Source of the DNA: Spirochaetaceae bacterium
GTDB lineage: Bacteria > Spirochaetota > Spirochaetia > DSM-27196 > SLAA01
Reading direction: 5' to 3'
DNA length: 56,220 nt
Assembly: GCA_007695055.1 (NCBI GenBank)
Contig: REEM01000120.1
Location: 1 to 56,220, forward strand
The notes under the pieces were generated by a model that worked only from the letters and a program-made list of their open reading frames with translations, did no database searches and was not told the origin of the DNA. Every line of letters starts with the position of its first letter. The first letter of the stretch is position 1. The translations under genes and the position numbers were made by a program. Below are positions 1-9,257 of the stretch, piece after piece.

Positions 1-175
1 GTGCTTGGAGGAATAGCAAAGGCCCGCCGCGGCCGAGTTTTTGAGCGCTGAGCTAATCCGCAGCCGCAGGCGAGGACATGCGAAGCGGCAAAAGACTCGT
101 GACAGGCGGGTTAACGGTCGTTAGCAAGCACCGACGAGATCCAAAATGCGAATTGCTCCCCGCGCTCGGCTCATC
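1..175. other. Leading intergenic stretch, possible tail of an upstream gene
   Basis: This stretch precedes the metG promoter. The plus-strand frame beginning at base 1 is open for 16 codons and stops with TGA at 49-51, so it could be the end of an upstream gene, but 16 codons cannot prove coding. From 52 to 175 I see no convincing gene, tRNA or terminator. Confidence 0.25.
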
Positions 176-204
176 TTGACAGCCGAATTGCCCAATCCTA
201 TAGT
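176..204 (+). promoter_or_regulatory. Sigma-70 type promoter of metG
   Basis: TTGACA (176-181), a 17-bp spacer and TATAGT (199-204): a perfect -35 and a 5/6 -10. The expected transcription start is near 211 while the metG ATG is at 213, so the message should have almost no 5' leader. Confidence 0.75.
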
Positions 205-212
205 GAGAAGCT

Positions 213-2504
213 ATGAATAAACGCCGCTTAATCACCTCAGCACTTCCGTATGTCAACAACATTCCTCACCTGGGGAATCTCATTCAGGTACTCTCGGCCG
301 ATGTGTTTGCCCGCTTTTGCCGACTTAGGGGTTATGAAACCTTGTATGTTTGTGGCACCGACGAGTACGGGACAGCAACCGAGACACGCGCCCGCGAGGA
401 GGGTATCACTCCTCAGGAGCTGTGCACCAGGTATTACGAGGTGCATGACGAGATCTACCGGTGGTTTCAGATCTCATTTGATAAGTTTGGACGTACATCT
501 ACACCTGAACACACACAGATCACGCAGGATATTTTCCTTAAACTTCATAAGAACGGCTATATCACCTCCCATACTATTGAGCAGCTGTACTCCGAGGCCT
601 CGGACATGTTTCTTGCGGATAGGTATGTCCGGGGCACCTGTCCGCACTGCGGCTACGAGGATGCGCGCGGTGACCAGTGTGAGCACTGCGGCAAGCTGCT
701 TGATCCGGCCGACCTCATTAATCCACGCAGCCTGGTAGATAACTCTACCCCGGTGATGCGCGAGACCGATCACTTGTACATCGACCTTCCCAAAATCCTG
801 CCGCTCTTACAGGAATGGATGAAGGACGCGGCAGACCGTGCCGGATGGTCGCGCAACGCTATGCAAATGACCAATGCCTGGATTCGGGACGGTCTCAAGG
901 AGCGGGGCATAACAAGGGATCTCAAATGGGGTATTCCGGTACCGCTGGAGGGATACGAGAACAAGGTTTTTTATGTGTGGTTTGACGCACCTATTGGATA
1001 CATCTCTATTACCGCAACCCTGCGCGACGACTGGGAGAGTTGGTGGAAGAATCCGGACAACGTAGAACTCTTCCAGTTCATTGGCAAGGACAACATCCCA
1101 TTCCATACCGTAATCTTTCCCTGCTCGCTGCTTGGGAGCGGGGACAACTGGACCATGCTCCACCACATGTCGGCCACCGAGTACCTGAACTACGAGAGTG
1201 GGCAGTTCTCCAAGAGCCGTGGCGTTGGCGTCTTTGGCAACGATGCGCGCGACACGGGAATACCCGCGGATGTCTGGCGCTTTTACCTCTTTTACAACCG
1301 GCCGGAGTCCTCTGACTTTACCTTTACCTGGCAGGACTTTCAGGAAAAGACAAACGGCGAACTCATAGGCAACCTTGGAAACCTCGTGAACCGCACCCTG
1401 ACCTTTCTCAACCGGTTCTATGATGGCAGAGTAGTGCCAGCAGCAATAACCGGAGAGTTCTGGCGGCCGGTGGGTGCGGCCCAGGCCGAGATCACCTCCC
1501 AGCTTGAAAAGGCGCACCTGCGTGATGCCTTTCGGAAGATCTTTGAGTTGTCCAGTTACGGTAACCGCACCTTTCAGGCTGCCGAGCCCTGGAAGACTCG
1601 TGACACCGACCCGGTTGGAACCCACCAGTTGCTGTCCAACCTGGTATACCTCATAAGGGATCTGGCAATTCTTTGTTCGCCGTATATTCCAGCGACTTCG
1701 GAACGTATCTGTGGTTTCCTTGGCATAGATCTGCCGGACTGGAAGGCCTTGGGGAGTGCTGAAGGCATAACGCAGGTTGGGCCCTCAGCTATTCTTTTTG
1801 ATAAGCTTGAGGACGACCGCATAGCTGAGTTGCAGGTACGTTTTAGTGGAACACAGGCGGAGCGTGCCGCCCGTGACTCGGCCGAGGCTGCCGAGGCAGT
1901 TGCCAGCGCGGGTGGCCCTACTGCCGCCGCTGGCGCCCATGCTCCCGGCAAGGCCACGGCTAAGCCTGAGCAGGCCAAACAGCCCGAGCAGCCGCTTGAC
2001 GAGCGTTTTCATGCTCGGGTAGATCTCCGTGCGGCGCGCATTACCGAGGTAAAAAGACACCCGGAGGCCGAGAAGCTCTACATTGAAGTTATAGAGGTGG
2101 GCGAGGAAGAGCCACGCCAGATTGTCAGCGGCTTGGTGCCTCACTACAGCGAGAATGAACTGCTTGGCAAGACCATTGTTCTGGTCTCGAATCTTAAGCC
2201 CGCAAAACTTCGGGGTGAGAAGAGCCAAGGCATGTTGCTCGCTGCATCTGCTCAGAACGCAGAAGGCAAGGAAATAGTTGAGGTTCTCTTTTTGGACGAC
2301 CTGGGCGATGTAGCCCCAGGCAGCCCAGTTCGGCTGGATGGCTTGCCAGAACCGGACTCCTTCCCGTCCAAGCTCAAGGTTGAGGAGTTTTTCAGCATGC
2401 CTATTCGTGTTGAGGATTACCAAGTTATGGTAGGCGGCCGACCGCTGCACTGCAACGGGAAGGCGGTGAGGACCAAGACTGTTTCCTCTGGCGATGTCGG
2501 CTAA
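213..2504 (+). CDS. metG: Methionine--tRNA ligase with C-terminal tRNA-binding domain
   Basis: Charges initiator and elongator tRNA with methionine in the cytoplasm. The HIGH-type signature is PHLGN (residues 18-22) and the KMSKS-type loop is FSKS (about 332-335). A zinc knuckle with two CxxC pairs (CPHC and CEHC, about 142-165) puts it in the MetRS1 zinc class. An alanine/proline-rich linker (about 550-590) leads to a C-terminal OB-fold tRNA-binding domain of the Trbp111/EMAP type starting at DERFHARVDLR (about 596). 763 residues is long, as expected for the fused form. The last 11 bases overlap the start of the FemAB-like gene, implying translational coupling. The promoter lies immediately upstream and leaves an almost leaderless mRNA. 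Confidence 0.97.
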   Translation: MNKRRLITSALPYVNNIPHLGNLIQVLSADVFARFCRLRGYETLYVCGTDEYGTATETRAREEGITPQELCTRYYEVHDEIYRWFQISFDKFGRTSTPEHTQITQDIFLKLHKNGYITSHTIEQLYSEASDMFLADRYVRGTCPHCGYEDARGDQCEHCGKLLDPADLINPRSLVDNSTPVMRETDHLYIDLPKILPLLQEWMKDAADRAGWSRNAMQMTNAWIRDGLKERGITRDLKWGIPVPLEGYENKVFYVWFDAPIGYISITATLRDDWESWWKNPDNVELFQFIGKDNIPFHTVIFPCSLLGSGDNWTMLHHMSATEYLNYESGQFSKSRGVGVFGNDARDTGIPADVWRFYLFYNRPESSDFTFTWQDFQEKTNGELIGNLGNLVNRTLTFLNRFYDGRVVPAAITGEFWRPVGAAQAEITSQLEKAHLRDAFRKIFELSSYGNRTFQAAEPWKTRDTDPVGTHQLLSNLVYLIRDLAILCSPYIPATSERICGFLGIDLPDWKALGSAEGITQVGPSAILFDKLEDDRIAELQVRFSGTQAERAARDSAEAAEAVASAGGPTAAAGAHAPGKATAKPEQAKQPEQPLDERFHARVDLRAARITEVKRHPEAEKLYIEVIEVGEEEPRQIVSGLVPHYSENELLGKTIVLVSNLKPAKLRGEKSQGMLLAASAQNAEGKEIVEVLFLDDLGDVAPGSPVRLDGLPEPDSFPSKLKVEEFFSMPIRVEDYQVMVGGRPLHCNGKAVRTKTVSSGDVG

Positions 2505-3537
2505 GGCGGAGCATCTGCAGGCACCGAGCTTTCTGCAAAGCGAGGTCTGGGCGCAGTTTAAGTCAGAGTTCGGCTGGCGCCCACACAGACTTGTGTGTGA
2601 GAGCGAGCCTGGTGCCGGGTCTGTCTCGGCCCTGTCACGGATGGCGGGGCCTGGCATCCGGCTTGCGTACGTGCCACACGGGGCGCCCTCCGGCTCAGTA
2701 TCAATGCTGGCCGACTGCAGCCGTGACGCGCTGTCCGGGCCAGGTGGGCCGCTGCGGGACTGCATGTTTCTGCGCTGGGATCTCCCGTGGGAGGCCTCTC
2801 CCGCCCTGCGCGAGGAGTTAAGGGCACTCGGATTCAAAGCTGCAAACGTGGACATACAGCCGCCGAACACCGTGATTCTGGATCTAAGCAAACCCGCGGA
2901 TCAGCTCCTGTCCGAGATGAAGAGCAAGACTCGCTATAACATTCGCCTTGCTGCGCGCAAGAGTGTTGTAGTGGAGAGTGAGGGGCTGTCGGCGTTCAAT
3001 GAGTGGTACCAACTCTACCGCCAGACCGCACACCGAGACTCAATTAGCATACATTCGCAGCAGTACTATAAGCGGCTGTTCGAGCTGATTGAGCAGTCCG
3101 GTGACGGCTCCGAGGTATCGGCCGACTCGAGTACAACGGCCGACCCGGCCGTCATGGAACTCTTGTGCGCGCGGCATGAAGGCGAGCTCATTGCCGGTAT
3201 TGTGGTGGTGTACTACCGTGGGCAGGCGGTGTACCTCTACGGGGCCGGGGCCGACCACAAGCGCAACCTCATGGCGGCATACCTCTTACAGTGGTCCGCC
3301 ATTGAAAGGGCACAGGCGCGGGGGTGCCTGAGCTACGACCTCTTTGGGATACCGCCTAGTGATGATCCAAAGCACCCAATGCACGGCCTGTACCGCTTTA
3401 AGGTAGGGTTTGGAGGGGACATCGTTCAACGGCTCGGATGCTGGGACTATACCCGGCGCCCAGCTCTCTACGCAGGCTTTTGCTATGCCGAGGCCGCCCG
3501 CAACTGGTACTTTAAAACCTTTCGAAAACGCCGTTAG
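2494..3537 (+). CDS. FemAB/FmhB-like peptidyltransferase (GNAT fold)
   Basis: Resembles the FemABX family, which transfers an amino acid from aminoacyl-tRNA to lipid II or peptidoglycan stem peptides; some members instead modify other acceptors. Supporting features are the MKSKTRYNIRLAARK stretch (about residues 142-156), typical of the first GNAT-like domain (KxRYNIRxAxRKG in the family), and the later Y-rich core with VYLYGAGADHKRN and AYLLQW, followed by YDLFGIPPS...GLYRFKVGFGG, which is characteristic of the family. Length 347 suits a two-domain member. The ATG overlaps metG by 11 bp. Linkage to a tRNA synthetase is suggestive, but the substrate amino acid cannot be read from sequence. 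Confidence 0.85.
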   Translation: MSAKAEHLQAPSFLQSEVWAQFKSEFGWRPHRLVCESEPGAGSVSALSRMAGPGIRLAYVPHGAPSGSVSMLADCSRDALSGPGGPLRDCMFLRWDLPWEASPALREELRALGFKAANVDIQPPNTVILDLSKPADQLLSEMKSKTRYNIRLAARKSVVVESEGLSAFNEWYQLYRQTAHRDSISIHSQQYYKRLFELIEQSGDGSEVSADSSTTADPAVMELLCARHEGELIAGIVVVYYRGQAVYLYGAGADHKRNLMAAYLLQWSAIERAQARGCLSYDLFGIPPSDDPKHPMHGLYRFKVGFGGDIVQRLGCWDYTRRPALYAGFCYAEAARNWYFKTFRKRR

Positions 3538-3567
3538 TTCTTAGTCTCAGCCCTCCATGAGCTCGGC

Positions 3568-4833
3568 CTAGTCCTTAGTAGTGTCAATGCCGAACTTCTT
3601 GGCAACCTTGTCGTAGTAATTAATCACGGTCCGTACATAGTCACGCTTCTCGTTGTAGTCCCCCTCAAAAAAGCTGCGTTTGAACCCGTAGATCACCATG
3701 TTCTTCAGCTGCTTGGGTGACACCTCAAAGTTCTCGGTCAGGAGTCGGAACTCGTTGGTCACGGTCGTGTGTGACACCAAACGATTGTCGGTGCAGAGCG
3801 TGACCGAGAGTCGGTTATCTATCATCTTGCGAATGGAGTGGTCACTGAGCTGGTCAAGGTGGGGCGATGTCTGCAGATTACTGGTCAGACACACCTCAAT
3901 GGTAATGCGGTTATTGGCTATGTAGTCCACAAGGTTGCTTACATATCGGGCTGGATCCTCAATAGCCGGGTCGGTAATGCGATCCTCGTCAAAAAGATGA
4001 AATCCGTGACCAATGCGGTCCGCGTGCAGTTTCGTAATTGCTTGAAAGATTGATTCCGGACCGTAGGCCTCACCGGCATGCACCGTCTTGTTCAGGAAGT
4101 GCTCATGTACATGTTGAAATGCGGCCAAATGGTCTGCCGCAGGGTAGCCTGCCTCGCTGCCAGCGAGATCAAATCCAACTACGCGCACATCTGAGTTGTT
4201 CCTTAGGTGCACCGTCGCGCGTGCCAGTTCGAGCGAGGCATAATGCAGGATTTCCTCCTCGGTTGCATGCTCATGTGCCTTGGTCAGAGTTGCAAAGTAG
4301 TCTGAAAACTGTGAGTTGAAGTAGCGCATTGCGGTGACAATAATGCCGTAGTCAAATGGTGGCGGGAGCAGGTCGGGGTTGTCCCCCTCGGCAGTCACGG
4401 CAGATGTAACACTGTAGACGCCACGCGCGTTTATTTCGTCTCGTGCACGCTGTAGTCCAAGGTCGACGGCCTCCAGCACCTCTCGAAAGCTCAAATGCGC
4501 ATTCATGTGGAGCTGAGGAGCAAAACGCACCTCAATGTAACGCACATTCTCGGCGGCATTGTCCATTGCCAGTTCATACGCCACTCGCTCAAGCGCTGGA
4601 GCTGTCTGCATTACCGAGGTAGTCCAGGCAAACCCGGCCAGGTACTCATTGAGATCTCGATAGTGTGCCTTAAATACCTTTTCTTTCAGCCCTGCTTCGT
4701 CCCAGGCCGGTAACTCAACCTTGGCCTCACGGGCAAGCTCAATAAGAGTCTGAAGGCGAAGACTGCCGTCCAGATGCAGGTGGAGGTCCGTTTTGGGCAT
4801 AGCCTCAAGAAACTCACTTGGAAAACTACTCAT
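3568..4833 (-). CDS. add: Adenosine deaminase
   Basis: Hydrolytic deamination of adenosine (or a related purine) to the inosine form in purine salvage. The amidohydrolase TIM-barrel signatures are present: KTDLHLHLDGS with metal ligands H18 and H20, the HAGE motif (about 255), DRIGHG shortly after, and the late metal-binding aspartate in LCTDNR. The CTDN form is common in the bacterial ADA branch that differs from the TDDP form of E. coli. 421 residues is slightly long. The start ATG overlaps the murD stop as ATGA, and it is the last gene of the eight-gene minus-strand operon starting at hisD. Adenine deaminase or a nucleoside-analogue enzyme are less likely alternatives. Confidence 0.93.
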   Translation of the reverse strand: MSSFPSEFLEAMPKTDLHLHLDGSLRLQTLIELAREAKVELPAWDEAGLKEKVFKAHYRDLNEYLAGFAWTTSVMQTAPALERVAYELAMDNAAENVRYIEVRFAPQLHMNAHLSFREVLEAVDLGLQRARDEINARGVYSVTSAVTAEGDNPDLLPPPFDYGIIVTAMRYFNSQFSDYFATLTKAHEHATEEEILHYASLELARATVHLRNNSDVRVVGFDLAGSEAGYPAADHLAAFQHVHEHFLNKTVHAGEAYGPESIFQAITKLHADRIGHGFHLFDEDRITDPAIEDPARYVSNLVDYIANNRITIEVCLTSNLQTSPHLDQLSDHSIRKMIDNRLSVTLCTDNRLVSHTTVTNEFRLLTENFEVSPKQLKNMVIYGFKRSFFEGDYNEKRDYVRTVINYYDKVAKKFGIDTTKD

Positions 4834-6299
4834 GTCTCAATCTCCTGTGTCAAGGTTGAACTGTATGCCGCCGCCGTCTCGAGAACCATGGCTCGGAAGG
4901 TGTTTCCGCGGTCAAACTCATTTAAAAACATGCCAAAAGAAGCGCATCCAGGCGACAGTATAACGACATCGCCGGGTTGTGCTGTCTGTGATGCGGCATC
5001 TAAAGCTTTGCGCAGTGTCTCAAAAGGCCCATACACCGGGGTGTGACCCGCGACGAGCTGTTGCTGAATGGCATCCGAGGCCGAGCCCGCAAGCAGATAT
5101 ACCGCAGCCGCTGCCTCCCCAATCTCGGAGAAGGCAGCCGGTGAGAGCTGTTTGTCGCTTCCACCAGCTATGAGGTGAACCGGCACCGAGAATGCCTTCA
5201 CTGCCGCGACTGCAGCCTCGGCAATTGTGGCCGCCGAGTCGTTGAAGTAACGAACACCCCGAATCTCGGTTATGTACTCCATTCGGTGCGCCACGCCCGG
5301 AAATGAGCCCAGAGCCTTGGCCGTTAAGGCAGCTGACACCCCAAACAGGCGGGCCGCAGCCCCGGCCGCAAGCAGGTTGCTCCGGGCGTGTTCACCAGCT
5401 AAGGGTGAGGAGTGAAGGATCATTTCCGGCACCTGCTCACCCTGTTGGAGGTAACCGTGCTCCTTGTCCAGATAGCAGTGTGCCTCTGCCTGTCGGAGGA
5501 AAGTGCCTGCAGGGGGTTGTGATGTTGGAGGCTGTGATGTTCGGGGAGAGGGCGCTTGTGCCACACAGAGCCGAGAGGTGGTCTTGGGCACGAAGCGCTC
5601 AAGATAATTGGTACCGCAGGCTGCCACCGTCCATGCCTCCGGTGGAGTTGCTGTGAGCAGGAGCTCTTTATCGTGGAGATAGGCGTCCATGTCGCTGTAG
5701 TAGTTCAGGTGATCCGGCATAATGGCAGTGAGAACACTCACCTCTGGCTGCAGTAGCTCAATGGCCCCGGCAAACTCCAGATCACCCAACTGGAACGACG
5801 AGAGCTCCAGCACGACCGGGGCTGCCTCCGGAAGGGTGTCAATAAACGCGAGTGGCGACACGGTAATGTTTCCACCCAGCGCGGCGTCCGAGTACGACTG
5901 CAAAAGAACATGGTGAAGAGCCGTGGCGGTTGTAGACTTTCCTTTGGTGCCGGTGACACACAGCAGCGGGTTTGTACGTACACGAAGAAAGAGCGAGATG
6001 TCGGTCTCTATTCGGCGCGCATCTTGAAGATACGCTGAGCTCCGGGGTACTCCGGGGTTCTTTACCACGAAGTCCGCATCCCGAAAGTCGGAACTGTCGT
6101 GGCGGCCAAGAACGTATCGCAGAGGCAGTCCGGAGAGCGCCTCAATACTGGGGCGTAGTTCCTCCGGGGAGCGCAGGTCGGTAACCGTAAGCTCCGCGCC
6201 CTGGGAATGAAGGTAGCGTACCGTGGCGGCTCCACCGCCGTGGAGTCCCAGCCCCATAATGGTCACGCGTGCACCTCGATATCGTTGCTCAGTCTTCAA
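4830..6299 (-). CDS. murD: UDP-N-acetylmuramoyl-L-alanine--D-glutamate ligase
   Basis: Adds D-glutamate to UDP-MurNAc-L-Ala in cytoplasmic peptidoglycan precursor synthesis. The N-terminal Rossmann-like region (GLGLHGGGAATVRYL), the ATP-binding loop GTKGKST (117-123), a central ligase domain with DHLNYY, and a C-terminal domain with YFNDSAATIAEA and LSPGCASFGMF all fit MurD. An unusual low-complexity insert with SQPP repeats occurs around residues 255-270. The start is TTG at 6299, preceded at 7 nt by AAGGAG inside the upstream gene. It overlaps the 316-residue gene by 11 bp and add by 4 bp, so translation is probably coupled. No other mur genes are nearby. Confidence 0.95.
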   Translation of the reverse strand: MKTEQRYRGARVTIMGLGLHGGGAATVRYLHSQGAELTVTDLRSPEELRPSIEALSGLPLRYVLGRHDSSDFRDADFVVKNPGVPRSSAYLQDARRIETDISLFLRVRTNPLLCVTGTKGKSTTATALHHVLLQSYSDAALGGNITVSPLAFIDTLPEAAPVVLELSSFQLGDLEFAGAIELLQPEVSVLTAIMPDHLNYYSDMDAYLHDKELLLTATPPEAWTVAACGTNYLERFVPKTTSRLCVAQAPSPRTSQPPTSQPPAGTFLRQAEAHCYLDKEHGYLQQGEQVPEMILHSSPLAGEHARSNLLAAGAAARLFGVSAALTAKALGSFPGVAHRMEYITEIRGVRYFNDSAATIAEAAVAAVKAFSVPVHLIAGGSDKQLSPAAFSEIGEAAAAVYLLAGSASDAIQQQLVAGHTPVYGPFETLRKALDAASQTAQPGDVVILSPGCASFGMFLNEFDRGNTFRAMVLETAAAYSSTLTQEIET

Positions 6300-7221
6300 T
6301 GCGAAACTCCTTCATATCGCGGTCGTTGAGAAAAGGTACTAAGCGAAGCCCCACCCAGTGCTGCGCTAACTCCTCTGGTAGTCCGGCGCGTAGTTCACGA
6401 AAAATGGGCAGATCGGTTGAGAACTCATTCGCACGAAGCGCATTCTGAATTGCCTCCATGTGCGGGTCCAGGAAAATGCGGGCCTTATGCGCCACCTGGC
6501 AGGCTTTTTCCAGGTCTGCTGGCTCAAGGCGATACAGCGAGTGGCACACTGCCTGATATTTACAGGTGAGTGGGTAGTACGGATACGTGCGGGCACCCTC
6601 TGGTAGGAATAGCTTTGTGAAGAACTTGGTCAGTTCTCGATCCAGCCAAATGCCCTGTACGTAATATCCGCGGCCGGTTTCACCAATCCAGGTATCGGAA
6701 ACAGAACGCTGAATGAGACATGCCTCGGGATTGTCGTCACTGCCGTGAATCTCCCGAATAGGGATCATATCGGCCTCGATAAACAGCTTGGTGCTGCTGT
6801 AGGAAGGGGTTTCCTCGTTTGAAGTCCTGCCCATTTGTTGGTGAACCCCCGGTCGGGGCACAAGGTCCAGCCGGAGTAGGTAAAGATACAAACAGTCCTG
6901 CGCCCTATAGAGGCGAAAAAAAGATGGCCTCAGAATCTCGGCCGGGTCAAAAAAGTATCGGAGCCCCTGGAATACCGCGGGCAGGCGTTCTCCTAACTGC
7001 TGCATGAGACCACGGAGGTCGTCACGATAGCGAGGTGAGGGGGCTGCCTCGCGGACATCATGATGAATTCTGAAGCTCGGAACCTGGAACGCATCCTCAA
7101 GCTCAAGGTACAACTCTTCATTGGCGGTAAAAAATGGAGTAGAGGCGCATCCAGCACTCTTGACCGAACGGAGCAGCGTATCGACCGATGGATCTGGTTT
7201 AATTATCTCAATGCGACTCAC
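6289..7221 (-). CDS. Conserved hypothetical protein of the hisD-add operon
   Basis: I do not recognise this family. The protein is soluble-looking, about 310 residues, aromatic-rich and without membrane segments. Local features include a cysteine-bearing stretch PYYPLTCKYQAVCHSLYRL and the acidic tail RDMKEFRIED. A GTG start at 7221 is chosen because TGGAG lies 7 nt upstream; an ATG at 7239 would extend it by six residues and has no Shine-Dalgarno sequence. Either start overlaps the end of the preceding 483-residue gene, and its own end overlaps murD by 11 bp. The context (wall precursor synthesis, folate, translation quality control) does not define a function. Confidence 0.75.
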   Translation of the reverse strand: MSRIEIIKPDPSVDTLLRSVKSAGCASTPFFTANEELYLELEDAFQVPSFRIHHDVREAAPSPRYRDDLRGLMQQLGERLPAVFQGLRYFFDPAEILRPSFFRLYRAQDCLYLYLLRLDLVPRPGVHQQMGRTSNEETPSYSSTKLFIEADMIPIREIHGSDDNPEACLIQRSVSDTWIGETGRGYYVQGIWLDRELTKFFTKLFLPEGARTYPYYPLTCKYQAVCHSLYRLEPADLEKACQVAHKARIFLDPHMEAIQNALRANEFSTDLPIFRELRAGLPEELAQHWVGLRLVPFLNDRDMKEFRIED

Positions 7222-8659
7222 TACTTGGCTCCACAACATGCGAATCTAGTGCGACTATCCGCCACACCTCGTTACGGAGTTCCAGCTGCAACTCCTCCCG
7301 TACGTGGTACTCACGGATAGAGGCATCCTGCTCACTGATTTCGTCCTCAAACTCAAAGAAAACACGAATGAATCGTGCTTCGTACAGTGCCGAGCCTTCC
7401 TCCTTGTTCAGTTCGCGGATGTCCGGGGTGCTTACACCATAAGGGTACACTGTGGGGCCGAGGTCAGGGCGCCCCTGGTTAATCCAGTCGTCTGCCGGAT
7501 AATTGCCGGTCTTCATCTCTACCGACATGCGCGCTCGTGAGGTAACGTACATGTTCGTGACTTCATCAACTCTTTGAGTTGCGACGCCACGTGCAACGGT
7601 GGCCCGCAGAAGTTCAGGGTCCAGCTTGTTGAGTGCGGCATAATGTAACTGAACTACCTCTTTGGCAGATAAGCCGTGTGTAGGTGGTGGCTGCAGTGCA
7701 CGGTCAATGCTCGTGCCAACAATGCCGCCGAGCACAAGCACCAGCGCCGAGACGAGCGCCAGACGAGCACCACGGCGTCGCAGGAAGTCTCTCCGCTGGA
7801 AACGGCGCACGCGGTCTTTCCGCAGGCGTTCCGCTCGGGCCCGGCGCTTACGGAGTACATCTGCTTCCAGCCCACCCGTCTCAAGCGCCTGTGACAGTTC
7901 CACGGAACTATCCGGAAGCATGTCTACAAGCTCCGTAATGAACCGAGCCCCATTCCTGTGGTGTTCCATGCTCCGCGTGGCCGCCGGTGACGGGACTTCT
8001 ATGCAGGCATCAAAGACCTTTTGTAGATCAGTTGGCAGAGTTGGAAAGCTCTCTTCAAAGCGTTCGTAAATTCGGGGCGTACCGGGTTCGGCCTTGGGAT
8101 TCATGCAGAAGGGCTGCGAGCTCAACCGACGATACCATAGCGCGGCTAATCCAAAAGCGGTGATTGCAGAGTCTGTCCGGTCAGGAGGGTCAAAGTCCAG
8201 GCTGTCATGATCATGCTGCTCGCCTTCATGCCTGTGTTCGGCTGTCTTCTGCAGGCGTCGAAGTTCACTCGCTCCAGAGGCGGGGAGAAACACCACGCCA
8301 GAGTTAAGCGGCGCCTCGGAAGAGAGAAAAACAAAGGTCGGGTCAAGTGCAAAGCCGGTATCCTCTGGTAACAAGGCTGCTGCCTTGGAGACATGGAGCA
8401 TGAGGGCGTAGGAGCGTTCCTCCGGCTCCCCCCGGAGGTAATCGGCTAGCGAGCACAGATTCGGAAAGGGTAGGCGGAGGTAGACTCGACCGGAACTGAG
8501 TTCAAACTCGGCAGTTGCACTCTCTATGGCTTGAAGCGGCGTTGGATCAGACAGATTGGGGTGCACCCTCAACGCAGTTAGACCTGGAGTGCTGTGTAAA
8601 CGTCGGGCCAGATGAGGATCCGCGTTACGTCGTAACTCTAGTAAGGTATATAACAACAC
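7208..8659 (-). CDS. Single-pass membrane protein of unknown function
   Basis: The 483-residue protein has three visible parts. A soluble N-terminal region of about 280 residues has a layout faintly like a degenerate protein-kinase-type domain, but no catalytic motifs can be seen. A very basic Arg-rich stretch (about 270-294) precedes one membrane helix (about 297-318, LALVSALVLVLGGIVG). A C-terminal domain of about 160 residues follows and would be outside the membrane if the basic stretch stays inside. The start is GTG at 8659, three bases after the AMMECR1 stop and without a clear Shine-Dalgarno sequence, so translation probably depends on coupling. It overlaps the next gene at its end. 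Kinase-like descent is only a guess. Confidence 0.7.
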   Translation of the reverse strand: MLLYTLLELRRNADPHLARRLHSTPGLTALRVHPNLSDPTPLQAIESATAEFELSSGRVYLRLPFPNLCSLADYLRGEPEERSYALMLHVSKAAALLPEDTGFALDPTFVFLSSEAPLNSGVVFLPASGASELRRLQKTAEHRHEGEQHDHDSLDFDPPDRTDSAITAFGLAALWYRRLSSQPFCMNPKAEPGTPRIYERFEESFPTLPTDLQKVFDACIEVPSPAATRSMEHHRNGARFITELVDMLPDSSVELSQALETGGLEADVLRKRRARAERLRKDRVRRFQRRDFLRRRGARLALVSALVLVLGGIVGTSIDRALQPPPTHGLSAKEVVQLHYAALNKLDPELLRATVARGVATQRVDEVTNMYVTSRARMSVEMKTGNYPADDWINQGRPDLGPTVYPYGVSTPDIRELNKEEGSALYEARFIRVFFEFEDEISEQDASIREYHVREELQLELRNEVWRIVALDSHVVEPSSESH

Positions 8660-8662
8660 AGG

Positions 8663-9241
8663 CTAGTATGACCGTAGATTCCCGTCTTCGTCAAACACAA
8701 CCGCGCGGAAACACCATAGCTCTTCCGAGCTTGTACGGGCGGGGCCCAGCTCGGCTTTGTTTCGGAGTTGTTCCAAGAACTGCTCGCGGTTCCAGTTTCT
8801 CTCTACCGCAACCTGTGGTAACAGCAGTCCAGAACAGTCTTCGCTACGAATGTACAGACCGTGTTGTCCTACCACGACCTGCTCCGGCTCGCAGCGCAAT
8901 AGGGGCCCCAGCATGGATATCTCAATGTGTAACTCATTGACCTCGTGTGCTGTAACGGGTGGAAAGCGTGGATCCGAACATGCGGCATCCACTGCCGCTG
9001 AAGCAAGTTCGGTCGGCCCAACCTCGTCCAAACGCAGTTTTCCAATGCAACCTCGTAGTCGCTCGCCAATGTGAAGCGACACAAATACACCCGAGGCGTT
9101 TATTGGCTCAAACTCCAGAGAGGGCAACAGAGTTTCGGTGGGTGCCGAGGACTGGCCACAGGCTTTTGATATCTCCTGCCGTGCCAGGCTGATCAGGGTA
9201 TTCCGCAGTTCGCGATCTTGGAGGGATCCTAACTCAAGCAA
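8663..9241 (-). CDS. AMMECR1 domain protein (AmmeMemoRadiSam system protein A type)
   Basis: Matches the AMMECR1 family: the signature LRGCIG occurs at about residues 64-69, preceded by VFVSLH and followed by AAVDAACSDPRFPPV and ELHIEISMLGP, then GLYIRSEDCSGLLLPQVAVE. The function of the family is not settled; in prokaryotes it is often encoded with a Memo-family protein and a radical SAM enzyme. Here a Memo-family gene lies at 20233-21072, about 11 kb away and in another operon, and no radical SAM gene is in the window. The start is TTG at 9241 with GAGGTGA 8 nt upstream, a strong ribosome site. It sits between the NFACT protein and the 483-residue membrane protein. Confidence 0.92.
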   Translation of the reverse strand: MLELGSLQDRELRNTLISLARQEISKACGQSSAPTETLLPSLEFEPINASGVFVSLHIGERLRGCIGKLRLDEVGPTELASAAVDAACSDPRFPPVTAHEVNELHIEISMLGPLLRCEPEQVVVGQHGLYIRSEDCSGLLLPQVAVERNWNREQFLEQLRNKAELGPARTSSEELWCFRAVVFDEDGNLRSY

Positions 9242-9257
9242 ATTGTGCTCACCTCAT

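Noticed and set aside
807-1625. Long minus-strand frame of about 272 codons opposite metG
   Set aside because: It lies wholly inside metG, whose protein shows full family motifs. The reverse frame has no recognisable domain or ribosome site.
1785-2891. Long minus-strand frame of about 368 codons opposite metG and the FemAB-like gene
   Set aside because: It spans two real genes and encodes a Ser/Arg/Cys-rich sequence typical of antisense frames in GC-rich coding DNA.
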